From: Trypanosoma brucei gambiense DAL972
Taxonomy: Eukaryota > Euglenozoa > Kinetoplastea > Trypanosomatida > Trypanosomatidae
Length of the DNA stretch: 64,000 bases
Assembly (NCBI RefSeq): GCF_000210295.1
Contig: NC_026744.1
Location: 1 to 64,000 of the forward strand
Direction of reading: 5' to 3'
Shown here in pieces: positions 19,550 through 29,130 of this stretch (position 1 is the first letter of the stretch; every line of letters begins with the position of its first letter). The notes beneath the pieces are model-generated. The model searched no databases, was not told the origin of the DNA, and saw only the letters and a program-made list of their open reading frames with translations. The position numbers and the translations under genes were made by a program.

Positions 19550-20500
19550 TCACATCAACGACCTGGTGGGGGACGAATGCTTCACTTTGCAATAATAATC
19601 AACAACACTTTCAGGTTCAACGCACATATGAGGAAGTTGCCCATCCAAATCCAACCCCTGAAACGCCATCGCCAGATCAGGAGCAGAAACTGCTCCCGGT
19701 GGTTTGATATGTGCTTTAGTTACAGCCACTGCCTGTTCTCGCACGGACGGGAGTTGCCCATTACTTTCTATGGTAGTCGCTGCTTCCTTTACACCCACTA
19801 AACTTGACCAGGGATTAAAGGCACACTCCGCCCGTAGTGCCACGAGGGTATTTGCCATAGCGGCTTCTCTATCCAGTAAGCGACGTCGCTCTGCCTCGAG
19901 ATCAGCAGTTTGTTGAAGTAATCGGCCAACTTGCTCCTCCGCCCGAGTTGCTGCCTCTTGAGTCGTCTTCAACTGACTCTCTAATTCACTACAGAGGGTT
20001 GACAACCGCGCATTCTCACCGACGAGGACGTCACATTCCTGTTGTTTCCTACGCAGCTGAGACTCTTTCGAATCGAGAGATCTATGGTAGTCGACTTGAG
20101 ATCTTTGGATATTACTAATAAACTGGTTGTAACCATCCAGCTTCATTTCCCAAGCAGCTTTAAGTGAGCGAACCTCGCGCAAACAACGTTGTGAAAGATC
20201 GTTTAACTGACTCGATTGGGCATCTCGCCGAACAGACAAATCAAGAGAGGATGCGGGGTAAAGCCGGAATAATAATTCACTCACCTCAAATAGAATATCG
20301 TCCAAATCCAAAGCAACTTCCCGCAGCATGCTTGAATCAGTTTGAGTACCTTCCGTAATCACGAGGGTTCGCTCCATGTTGTGAAGGCCCGAATTCGCCA
20401 GCTCTTCCGTAAGCCGTGCTACTTCTCTCGAGAGGTCAGCGTTGCGCGCCGCTGCTGCTTCAACTTCCATGTTCAGTCGTATGACGTCCGCTTCAATCAT
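19550..20500 (-). CDS. Coiled-coil hypothetical protein, 316 residues
   Basis: Most of the protein is predicted coiled coil from heptad leucines and charged residues (about 1-45 and 110-225, e.g. RRKQQECDVLVGENARLSTL). It is followed by a less ordered tail with a conserved-looking C-terminus ending in SSPTRSLM. No catalytic domain, signal peptide or membrane segment is visible. The frame upstream of the ATG begins at TTG; a strong T tract and AG at 20537-20536 put the mRNA start 35 bases before the ATG at 20500. A cytoskeletal, basal-body or flagellar role is possible but not shown. Confidence 0.8.
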   Translation of the reverse strand: MIEADVIRLNMEVEAAAARNADLSREVARLTEELANSGLHNMERTLVITEGTQTDSSMLREVALDLDDILFEVSELLFRLYPASSLDLSVRRDAQSSQLNDLSQRCLREVRSLKAAWEMKLDGYNQFISNIQRSQVDYHRSLDSKESQLRRKQQECDVLVGENARLSTLCSELESQLKTTQEAATRAEEQVGRLLQQTADLEAERRRLLDREAAMANTLVALRAECAFNPWSSLVGVKEAATTIESNGQLPSVREQAVAVTKAHIKPPGAVSAPDLAMAFQGLDLDGQLPHMCVEPESVVDYYCKVKHSSPTRSLM

Positions 20501-20800
20501 ACCTGACACGGAGGAAGATGAGAATGGAATTTTATCTAACAACGTAAAGCAGAGAAAAAAAAAGGATTAAAATATACATACAACATATAGAAGGGGAAAG
20601 GCATCAGGGTATACAAGGTTTGCCGAGAAACATGGAGCATTGTTCCATCATTTGTGCCCCTAGGCAACGCACTTCACGGTAACAGGAGCAGTTTAACCAC
20701 AACTTTTTATTGGCAGAAAGTACGACGAGTGACCGAGTTGTTCCCTAAACGAAAGTGGTGAATCGATGGTGGTAACACTCCCTCATCACCTTCGTCTCCG
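20501..20800 (-). other. Spacer with a strong splice acceptor
   Basis: A T/C tract on the coding strand (complement of 20551-20564) ends in AG at 20537-20536 and serves the coiled-coil gene. The rest is the 3' UTR of the CPSF100 gene, with no coding frame. Confidence 0.55.
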
Positions 20801-23257
20801 TCACAGAACTTGAGAAAAGTGCTTGTAAACTGTTTTCCTGAGTCCGAAGACGGAAGGTGACACCATTGAAGACAACGATACATTTCCGCTCACACTCTTG
20901 CGAAGACAAACGCCGTTGTCAAAAATGAGCATGGGAGCACTCTTGTGAAACTCACCCCTAATCCCTTGTTCATTACGAGCAGCATCACGCAACTTATGGA
21001 GGTCGGTTTCGCCAAGATAGTACAAACCCCGCTGCAATCCCCTCATCTCACGCTCACGGGCGCATTGCTGAGCCTTGTCACTTGAAAGCGCCGTAAGCGT
21101 ATAAACGCTGTCACGCATTTCGGTCGATGTACCGCCCTCCGTCCGACGGCGCTGTGAGGGGTGCAGTTCTTCATGATCATCTTCCTCCTTCTCCTCATCC
21201 TTCTCTTTATACACAACTGCACGCACGAGTGAACCGTCCACCCAACCAACATCCCAAAACCCATTCGACCGTGTCTCCTTAACACGACGCAGCGCCGACG
21301 GAAGTGCGTTGGCAAGCTGCGGATCCAACTGGACAACATACGAGTAAACATGTGTCGCCAGCTCCAAATGAGTCCCCAACGGACGTGGGACGAAAACGTT
21401 TTCTCCACACTTCATTACCTTCTCGGACCGACAAAACTGGGTCATGGAATGATGATCATCAGTAGTGCCGCGTATCATCACTATTTTCTTTGCAAAGGTA
21501 AAACGAGACTTTAGCAAACTGCGTATCGTCCCAGCATCTGCAAAACCTGAGAGATCGGTAATGAAAACACGAACATTTTTTATGTGAACTGCGTCGACGA
21601 CCATTGTTTTCGATGGAATGTTCGCCTCAACTTGTGCGTCGTTGTGTAACTGCACGTTATCAGGACCTTCATCACTGTAAATACGCGCGGGTGCTTTTCG
21701 GCGCATGAGGGCCTGCATTTCGTCACCTATGGGTAAACCATAGGAGCAGTCCATCTTCTTCAAAATAGCACTGCTAAGCGAACCAACTGTTTCGAGAATA
21801 GGAAACTGAAGATGTTTAGATACGAAACTCATGTAACCAGGAAGCACAAGTCCCGGCGTACACTGTTGTACCTTCTGCGCCCCTCCTCCACTTCCTTGTG
21901 CAGCATCTCCATTTTGCTTCTCATCGCCGTCATCACCGCTATCGCTGGCGATATCCTCAAGTGGAGCCACTTCATACGCTCCTCCATCCAAAGCCCTCCG
22001 CTGCTCTTCCAACTCCAATTCAAGTCTTAGATAATACTCCTCAAGTTCCTCTTTACTTAGTGGGATCCTTCTGGTGTACTGCACCTTAATGGCATCTCCC
22101 TTCGCTGCTGCGGCTACGGAAAACGCAGTTGTATCCCGCTTGGGTGTCCACGGAAATACAATAAGATGCTCCCGATCCTCATCACTACTCTGTAGAAAAT
22201 ACTCCAGGAGATCAGCCGCTACACCATAGTCCAACGTTTCCCCATCGGCAAGACACACCTTTGGTCCCGCTACACTCATTACCTCCTGTGCCGTTTTGCA
22301 CGTAATCACATTTGCAAAGAGTTGATGCTCACTTAAAATCACTTCATCTTTTAAAGACTCCGTCATCGTGCTTGCTTTCCCAATCACCTCGGCCGCTTGA
22401 ACGGAAGCGAGAACAATTGAATAGTTATCTCCTCCCTTCTCGGTAAGGAGATGCATGATTATTGTTAGCACTTCCAACCCTCTTCCAGGTACAGAGACAG
22501 GAACCAGTACATCCTTCCCATTACGAAGCGTGCTTAGCACCTCCCGGATGAACACATTAAGCTGCTCCTCGTATTTTTTTCCAGAATTACCGAGTAAATG
22601 AAACGGTGAGCCGTCTATAAACAAAAGTGTTGCCGTCGTTGGCGGCGCGAACCGATTAAGTGCGTACGAGGGCTTCAAGGAAAAATCAGGGCAATAAAAC
22701 AACTCATCAATTTGATATTTTATGAGCCATCCGCAACCTCCAAGCATCCGTCCGGAAAAAACGGGAAAACACTCCACTTCAACATCTCGATGACGGATGG
22801 TTACCTTACCACCATATGGCTCCCGTACACTACGAAATGCACTATATATTTTGTCCACTGTCATTTCGAACTCCACTCCAGACTGAAGTTTCCATGTATT
22901 GTTGTTAGGAAAAAGGTAAAGAAAGGGATGCAGCAAGCCATGAAGTCCCATTTTCGCTGTAGCCCCAGCGGCAGCAACGTGTGTTTCCGCTGTTATATGC
23001 TCCATCACAAAAGGAAGTGCGCCGCAACTGCTGAGTTCTGGTGTGGAAAAAAGAACTGCATGGAGATCGCCAAGGTAAGGTAAAAGGGCATCAAGGTAAC
23101 TGGTTTCGAATCCATCATTCCACCCACAGTCCATAAGAATTCGCACACCATCTATCTCCAGCAGGTATGCCATTGGTATGCTCGGGTGATACGCATCGCC
23201 AGATGGGGCCCCATATATATTTGTTAGTTTGATCGAACCAGCCGAAGCGCGCAGCAT
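20801..23257 (-). CDS. CPSF2: Cleavage and polyadenylation specificity factor CPSF100-like
   Basis: An 818-residue metallo-beta-lactamase/beta-CASP protein of the CPSF2 (CPSF100) type, the inactive partner of the pre-mRNA endonuclease CPSF73. The opening (TNIYGAPSGDAYHPSIPMAYLLEIDGVRILMDCGWND) is typical of CPSF100, including DCGWND. The position of the HxHxDH zinc motif reads STPELSSCGALP, so the metal ligands are missing, as expected for this subunit. The beta-CASP region (PVSVPGRGLEVLTI, CKTAQEVMSVAGPKV) and a C-terminal domain with acidic, low-complexity inserts (EKEEDDHEEL) follow. In trypanosomes the complex couples polyadenylation to trans-splicing of the next gene. The first in-frame ATG is at 23257; the codon before it is GTG. 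Confidence 0.93.
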   Translation of the reverse strand: MLRASAGSIKLTNIYGAPSGDAYHPSIPMAYLLEIDGVRILMDCGWNDGFETSYLDALLPYLGDLHAVLFSTPELSSCGALPFVMEHITAETHVAAAGATAKMGLHGLLHPFLYLFPNNNTWKLQSGVEFEMTVDKIYSAFRSVREPYGGKVTIRHRDVEVECFPVFSGRMLGGCGWLIKYQIDELFYCPDFSLKPSYALNRFAPPTTATLLFIDGSPFHLLGNSGKKYEEQLNVFIREVLSTLRNGKDVLVPVSVPGRGLEVLTIIMHLLTEKGGDNYSIVLASVQAAEVIGKASTMTESLKDEVILSEHQLFANVITCKTAQEVMSVAGPKVCLADGETLDYGVAADLLEYFLQSSDEDREHLIVFPWTPKRDTTAFSVAAAAKGDAIKVQYTRRIPLSKEELEEYYLRLELELEEQRRALDGGAYEVAPLEDIASDSGDDGDEKQNGDAAQGSGGGAQKVQQCTPGLVLPGYMSFVSKHLQFPILETVGSLSSAILKKMDCSYGLPIGDEMQALMRRKAPARIYSDEGPDNVQLHNDAQVEANIPSKTMVVDAVHIKNVRVFITDLSGFADAGTIRSLLKSRFTFAKKIVMIRGTTDDHHSMTQFCRSEKVMKCGENVFVPRPLGTHLELATHVYSYVVQLDPQLANALPSALRRVKETRSNGFWDVGWVDGSLVRAVVYKEKDEEKEEDDHEELHPSQRRRTEGGTSTEMRDSVYTLTALSSDKAQQCAREREMRGLQRGLYYLGETDLHKLRDAARNEQGIRGEFHKSAPMLIFDNGVCLRKSVSGNVSLSSMVSPSVFGLRKTVYKHFSQVL

Positions 23258-23751
23258 CACCTCTTAACTCAATTTCGTGATCTTTTTAAACTATTGGTAT
23301 GCAAACGAGCAGTCAAATATGGAAAAAAAAATGAGTGACGGAAAGGAAAAATCTGTAAGAACACATCAGCACGCCTAAAAGTCATGCGAAATAAGCAATT
23401 CCTCCTGCACATACCCTTCCTCTTTCCCCATTCTCATGGAAGAGTGAACAATAGTGCTTCAGCCGGTATTACAAAACATGAACTTAATCGATAATCACAA
23501 TAACTAACCATAAAAACGCAGAGCCAGTTGTCCCTTCTCCACCTAAAAACAAAACACAAAACGTCCCAAGCAAGTGACTTTGAACTCCAGTTCAAAAAAA
23601 AAAAAAGATAATTTTTTTTTCACGACTCGTGACCCATCCGCACACTGCGGTCAGATCCGTAGAAGAACTGAGTAATCTCACGCCACTGGGAAGCAACAAA
23701 AAAGAAGAGAAAAAGAGAAAAAGAGAAAATGTAAGATAAAATGAAGCATAT
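23258..23751 (-). other. Spacer, 3' UTR of the dsRBD-protein gene
   Basis: About 490 bases with T tracts on both strands and no supported gene. Confidence 0.5.
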
Positions 23752-26700
23752 TTATTCATTACCCTTTCCTTCGTAAACGAAACCACAGTACGGATTAGAC
23801 GATGACACCTCTGCATGAGACTCACCTTTCTTTAGTGGGTTCGTAACGGTCCCAAAGCAGCGGTGTATCGCCCCCGCAGCAGCTTCCTCCACCGCATCTT
23901 TCTTGCGTTTGCTGACAGCGTAGCCAATACCGTAATGTATGTTGTCCGAGAGGAGTACACTAATGTGACAGTACCATAAACTATCCTTCATTGAAGTCTC
24001 AACAATTACGGGAAACCCGTATGCAAATCCGACAAGGTTCTTCAATGCGATAAGTTGCCTAGAGTCGTCACATTTCTTCATTATTGTGTTTTTATCAATG
24101 GAGGGAAGCCCCATCTCCTTATTGATGCTCTCTGTTAACCTCAGTAAAGACATCATGAGATCCGCATCAGGGGAAATCCTCTCCAGCTCCACGGTGCGCG
24201 CCCCATCCACCACATACAACGATGCCTCGTATTTTCTTTCCGATTGAGAGAAGCAAACATCTACCTTTACAAGAACAGAAGCATCAGCTGCAACTGTTTT
24301 ATTGTCAACCAATTCCTTTTTGACATCCTCTATTCTCGATGCGAGAAGGGACCCACTGCCATGCGCACGCACTCCCACGGAACCAGAAATTTGAGGCTCC
24401 GCTCCCATCACGCCAAGAGGATGGCTGTCGGATTGCATATGCTCGACAAAAACACGTTGACAACATGACACCGCTGCTTTGAGTAAGGAACTGCCACGCC
24501 CATGACCCAGAAAGAACTGAGGCGCTTCCTTGATATTGCTGTTACTTAAAGAGGTTGGACAACGACCATACAGTTGCACATTTATCGCCTTCCCGACGCC
24601 AGAAATACGCAACTCTGTTGAGAGACCATATTTGGTCATCACACATTCAGCAATTGTTTCGAGTGGGGTTGGTGTGGGAAGTTGAGGCGGAAGCGATGGA
24701 AGAGCCGCTACCCGCCTCCAAGTTTCCAAGCAGATTTCATTGATTTGCGCATCGTCACTGGAGGCACATACAATGAGTCCTCCTTCTTCAAACAAAGATT
24801 TCATAGCGGTGAAGAGTGCTGACACCGCCGTGGCCGAATAGGCGGCTTCCCCTAAAGGACTCATCTCATGCGGAGTTTCACGAAGTTTGCTGGTGTCGTC
24901 GCCAATCCACTTGGTGTACAACTGAACCTTGAAATGCCCATTATCCGCAACCTGCTCAACATTTTCCACCAGACTGAGTGACCCGCTACCACGGTCACTC
25001 CCACACTTTTCACCCAGCATGTCAACATACAATTGAATCCCACGGCGGAACACACTGAGCATCGACTGCCGTGGAGGCACAAGTATGGGTTGTGATGGTA
25101 GCAGTTGCAACTTCTGGATAAAGGGATCCGACTCTGCAGCCATCTCAAAAGCGCTTTTAGGCAACGGAGTGGCAGATGAATAAATTCCCTCACACCCAGA
25201 GACATCACCGTTTTTGTCGATGAGCCCGTGATCCATTGCGTATTGTACACCATCTTGGCATTCCTCTTTGAAGTGCTTAAATAACGCAATCGCAATAGCC
25301 TTTTGCTCGCTCGCAGATTTCTTCTGATCGAGTGCCAAGCAAATAAACTCCCGACACCCCTCTTCATCAACCATAAAAAGCTGTGTGGCCCACAATGGTC
25401 TTGTCGTCCGGATCCCAAGTGACTCATTCTCTGAGTTTGGAAGCAGCTGCACTCCTTCCAGAACTATTTCCTTCTTCTGGCGACGTGCGGCCCACCTCAG
25501 TTGTTCAACAATCCCCTTTGATACATGAGGGCAAATTGAGTCATTCACAGTTGCCTTCGTGGTGCTCATGATTTCCCTTACTTCTGGATGAAAGGCAAGT
25601 TGTTCTTCAAAGACGCGCGGGAAGCACTCCCGAATTGCTGACATACTGGCAAGCGCTTCAGCCGCTTTTTTGTTAACTCCCGCAGCCTTAGCGACAGTAA
25701 CAACAACAGCGGGTGGTGTGGCTTTAGTTTCCAGTTCATCTGTTGCAGCACCCGCAGGCGAGGGCTTACACCAACCCAACTCCACGTCAACATTAGTGAC
25801 AAAAGTCCCACCAGTGCTCCTCAGCGTCACGAAAAGTACCCGATCTTCCTCAATGCCGAAACTATGGTGAAGTAGTCGTCGAAGGATTTCCTTAGGTCTG
25901 ATACCTTTCGGTGGTAAAGCAAGAATAACAGGGTGGTCCGCGATACGCTTCCTTGCTCCCTCTGTCGCCACAGCACTCACGATATCTGCCGCCTTCTCCA
26001 CGCACGAAAGGGCTATCGGTAAAGCGTTTTCGTGTTTACCCGTCAGCGCGCTTATCTGGCGGCCACTAAGTGTCTGCACGCTCACGCGCACCTGGCCATC
26101 CCCTATGTTGGTAGGAACAATGTTCACCTCTTCACACGTGGCGTTGCGGATAATATCCATGTAAACACTTAACTCACTAATGCTGTGATTACGCTCTGCG
26201 TACCGAGGGGGTTGAGGTAAGCCCGCTGCCTTGAATCCTTCGAAAATAGCTCGGCGCGCTGTACTCGAGTAACTAACACCAATGGATTCACCGAAGAAAG
26301 CATTTTTGACCGCCTTTTCTTCGGAGGAAAGTTTATCAACTGAGTCACGGGAATTTAGAGACACGGTTACTGTATGGGTAGCAACTCCCTGAAGATCTGT
26401 TCCTTTGGAGTGGTCAATGTTCAGCCGCAAAGAGGGGAACTGCTCCTCCAGCATCCGTTTGGCAGTAGAAATATCCTCCCCGCGCTCACGCAGATCAAGT
26501 ACCGTCGCGCTACTTTGCTTTTCAGTGTGTGAAACTAAGCTGGCATCAACAGCCTTCACTAGCCCATCAGACATGGAGGTCGCATCCAAAACAACTAACG
26601 GTGCCCAAGCGGTCTCCCCAACAGCTGATGATTCAATGACAACTGCTGGTTCACTAGAAATACACAACCTAAAATCCCTTGTCCATTTCTTTCGTAGTGA

Positions 26701-26907
26701 CTTAATATCCGACATCACAGCCGCCAACGATAGTTTCAACCCTCCGCTATTTGTCGCGTGGGAACAAGGACACGCGCAAACCACCGCCCCCGCGGCTGCC
26801 GGAGATGCGTCAGGAACAGACGACACTGGGGGGCTCGAAACCACCACATTTCGGGTCTGCGCATGAAATAATAACAACCTGGGTCGCAGAAATAACAAAC
26901 GCCACAT
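23752..26907 (-). CDS. Large mitochondrial protein with C-terminal dsRNA-binding domain
   Basis: A 1051-residue protein. The N-terminus MWRLLFLRPRLLLFHAQTRN is a classic basic, hydrophobic mitochondrial presequence. A double-stranded RNA-binding domain is recognisable at about 955-1018: LKNLVGFAYGFPVIVE opens it, and the second half contains GIGYAVSKRKKDAVEEAAAGAIH, the expected basic patch before the last helix. Several earlier regions end in similar strand-strand-helix patterns (for example about 800-850), so degenerate repeats of the fold are possible. Mitochondrial RNA editing or processing would fit, but I cannot name the complex. The first ATG after the acceptor AG at 27069-27068 is at 26907. 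Confidence 0.85.
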   Translation of the reverse strand: MWRLLFLRPRLLLFHAQTRNVVVSSPPVSSVPDASPAAAGAVVCACPCSHATNSGGLKLSLAAVMSDIKSLRKKWTRDFRLCISSEPAVVIESSAVGETAWAPLVVLDATSMSDGLVKAVDASLVSHTEKQSSATVLDLRERGEDISTAKRMLEEQFPSLRLNIDHSKGTDLQGVATHTVTVSLNSRDSVDKLSSEEKAVKNAFFGESIGVSYSSTARRAIFEGFKAAGLPQPPRYAERNHSISELSVYMDIIRNATCEEVNIVPTNIGDGQVRVSVQTLSGRQISALTGKHENALPIALSCVEKAADIVSAVATEGARKRIADHPVILALPPKGIRPKEILRRLLHHSFGIEEDRVLFVTLRSTGGTFVTNVDVELGWCKPSPAGAATDELETKATPPAVVVTVAKAAGVNKKAAEALASMSAIRECFPRVFEEQLAFHPEVREIMSTTKATVNDSICPHVSKGIVEQLRWAARRQKKEIVLEGVQLLPNSENESLGIRTTRPLWATQLFMVDEEGCREFICLALDQKKSASEQKAIAIALFKHFKEECQDGVQYAMDHGLIDKNGDVSGCEGIYSSATPLPKSAFEMAAESDPFIQKLQLLPSQPILVPPRQSMLSVFRRGIQLYVDMLGEKCGSDRGSGSLSLVENVEQVADNGHFKVQLYTKWIGDDTSKLRETPHEMSPLGEAAYSATAVSALFTAMKSLFEEGGLIVCASSDDAQINEICLETWRRVAALPSLPPQLPTPTPLETIAECVMTKYGLSTELRISGVGKAINVQLYGRCPTSLSNSNIKEAPQFFLGHGRGSSLLKAAVSCCQRVFVEHMQSDSHPLGVMGAEPQISGSVGVRAHGSGSLLASRIEDVKKELVDNKTVAADASVLVKVDVCFSQSERKYEASLYVVDGARTVELERISPDADLMMSLLRLTESINKEMGLPSIDKNTIMKKCDDSRQLIALKNLVGFAYGFPVIVETSMKDSLWYCHISVLLSDNIHYGIGYAVSKRKKDAVEEAAAGAIHRCFGTVTNPLKKGESHAEVSSSNPYCGFVYEGKGNE

Positions 26908-27604
26908 ACTATTCTGTTTCCCTATCGGCCTTCCTCTCCTCTCCTTACACCTCACACACACCCCCACACACACACACACACACAGAAGATAACAGTTCTC
27001 AAATCAAGAAGCCTCGAAGCCAACGCTACAAAGAGAAGTAGAGGCTACTTGGCCTTATGCTGTCCCCCTGAAAAGCAAGAAACCGAAGAAAAAGAATATT
27101 TGAAGAAAAAACAGCAATAAGCAATTTACTGAGGTGGCTCTACTTCATGTTATTGTGTTGTTGTTGTTGTTTGTTTTTGCGTTGCTTGATGACTGGGTAT
27201 GCCTCTCGCCACCAACAAACTCCCCAAAAACTGATAAATGTTAAGCCGGACACAAAAACAACAGTAATGATAGTAATAACAATGATGATCACAGGAACAA
27301 CAATAAGTAAACCCCGCGATGCAACACTAACAGAAGCCACCGTGCCAACGCCCAGCAAAATCCTTCACATGAAATAGCGCATGGGACACAATTGTGTACT
27401 AAAGAATGAATATTTATCCACGCTGAGGCCAAATCCCTCTAAGAATTTTGACAAACTCCCAACACCATCTGGACGACCCCTACGGAGGTTAGAGTAACCA
27501 TCTCCACCTCTACCTTTCCATCAAACCACAGGTGCCACCATATGCGTAGGCAACGCGGCAGACACGAACAGTGGCTCCCACCAACGCATATTTGGTTCAC
27601 TGGC
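26908..27604 (-). other. Spacer with CA/TG tract and splice acceptor
   Basis: Contains the 5' UTR of the dsRBD gene, a T/C tract with acceptor AG at 27069-27068, and the 3' UTR of the UCH gene, rich in TTG repeats on the plus strand around 27155-27170. A 72-codon hydrophobic frame at 27140-27358 begins at TTG and has no usable ATG, so I do not call it. Confidence 0.55.
26965..26984. repeat. CA dinucleotide repeat in a 5' UTR
   Basis: About ten CA units on the plus strand, read as TG in the mRNA of the dsRBD gene, between its acceptor and its start codon. Confidence 0.8.
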
Positions 27605-28315
27605 TCACTCGCAAGACTCACACAGTGCAATAATATTGAACCGAGGAGATTGTGGGTCCCGACCCATTTTCTCCTTAATCGCATCCACGCATGACTTTAC
27701 AAAACTCTCCTCGTCCACGCAATGGCCATGAAGAAGTGGATGAGGCTTTCTTCCGTCAAGTTCCACACAGCGATCACCTATCTTTACAAAACAGGTAAAA
27801 TGAAGGTCGATATCTGCGTCGAGAGGCTGATTATCGGTAACACCTGATGCTGACGCCAATGCATGTGCCTCGTCAAGCAGGGAATCTGATTCGATTAGTT
27901 TTGCATTTTCCTCGGGGGATTTATCCTTCGTACTCCACAGAAGTGTAGCAATTGGGCTTCCCTCCAACATGTCGCCCACAACATCCGTGTTATTGAGAAC
28001 GGCGTGGAGCACAGCCATGGTGCCGCAAGCATTGGAAATTGTCTGTTTGCTGTAGAAGAACTTGTTTGTCGTCATAAACTGCTCTATTTCAGATTTTTGC
28101 TTGAGACAAGCGGCAGCATCTCCAGACTCCATCCCATCTGACAATGGATACAAAAGAATCATCGCGTAAATCGGTCGGGGGACCATGGCGAGTAATTCGG
28201 CATCCAGGCCAAACACATCGTTGAATGCCACCTTTGGGTTAGTCAACCCTAAACTCTTCAGATATTCGTTCAACACATCGGGATTGCTTTCGAGTGGTAG
28301 CCACGTTTTGGTCAT
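27605..28315 (-). CDS. UCHL3: Ubiquitin C-terminal hydrolase (UCH, peptidase C12)
   Basis: A 236-residue deubiquitinase of the small UCH type, which removes short adducts from the ubiquitin C-terminus. The catalytic set is complete: oxyanion Q91, nucleophile C97 in ISNACGTMA, H172 in DLHFTCF and D187 in ELDGR. The N-terminus (WLPLESNPDVLNEYLKSLG) and the PRPIYAMILLYPL strand are also typical. Its length is close to human UCHL3 (230) and well short of UCH37. The start is an ATG. Confidence 0.95.
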   Translation of the reverse strand: MTKTWLPLESNPDVLNEYLKSLGLTNPKVAFNDVFGLDAELLAMVPRPIYAMILLYPLSDGMESGDAAACLKQKSEIEQFMTTNKFFYSKQTISNACGTMAVLHAVLNNTDVVGDMLEGSPIATLLWSTKDKSPEENAKLIESDSLLDEAHALASASGVTDNQPLDADIDLHFTCFVKIGDRCVELDGRKPHPLLHGHCVDEESFVKSCVDAIKEKMGRDPQSPRFNIIALCESCE

Positions 28316-29130
28316 AGCGACAAACCTACCGAAGCAGATTACAACTTTTGATCCTTCGAATTTTGATGCTCCCTTATTTGCTTTTTTTTATTGTTTTCGG
28401 TCCCCACTTGTATCTCCTTCTTGTCTACTGAAACGGCCGGCAAAACCTTAGGTTATATCCGAGAGAAAGCAACGAAACGATGATTTGGAAAGGTGTGAGA
28501 AGCGGAGAGAGCGGGAAGGCTTAATAATTAAAGGAGGGAGCACCACAACAAAGGGATCTATTTTCACGCGCCTATACCATGGCCAGCACTCTCGGGTATT
28601 TGTGTAGCTCAGCAACAAACATAGTCATATATCAGTGTCATTCACGACACCCGCGGCAAATAACAACACACCAGACACCAAATGAAAACAACAACAAAAA
28701 TACGCGGGGGCTCTTTCACTGTTGAGCTTAGAAGTGAGTTCACAGAAGGAAAATAAGTCCCTTGCTCCGCACTCACAATATTATGGTTCTGCAATGGCTC
28801 CACAAGATCCATAAACCTGTTCTCAACGTACACGCATATATACGATCAGTCATTTTCCTTTCCGATAGCCACATTCCCTTCATACAGATTCCCTTACAAA
28901 CAAAAACCTCATCTATGTCCTTAGTTCCCTGAATGATATATGCATGCTTCCTTTCCAACTTTCTTTTGTTTTCAGCTCCTTTTTTTCTCCTCATTCTACT
29001 TCCATCTCCTACTCTTACCTCAAAGCCTTCTTTACTCCGGTTCCACTCTCTAATTTGCCGTGTTGGCACTTGCAAAGGGCAAAACAAAAGTGTCACAATG
29101 TCCTACCCACACTCACCACAAACAGTTTCT
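28316..29130 (-). other. Gene-free spacer, 3' UTR of IFT144
   Basis: About 815 bases. The plus strand between 28940 and 29040 is C/T-rich, hence purine-rich on the coding strand. A 107-codon frame at 28773-29096 begins at GTG and is charged and low-complexity; I see no gene. Confidence 0.5.

Noticed and set aside
27140..27358. 72-codon hydrophobic frame resembling a small membrane protein
   Set aside because: It starts at TTG with no usable ATG, and its hydrophobicity comes from simple repeats of the spacer.
28773..29096. 107-codon frame between UCH and IFT144
   Set aside because: It begins at GTG, is charged and low-complexity, and lies in the IFT144 3' UTR.
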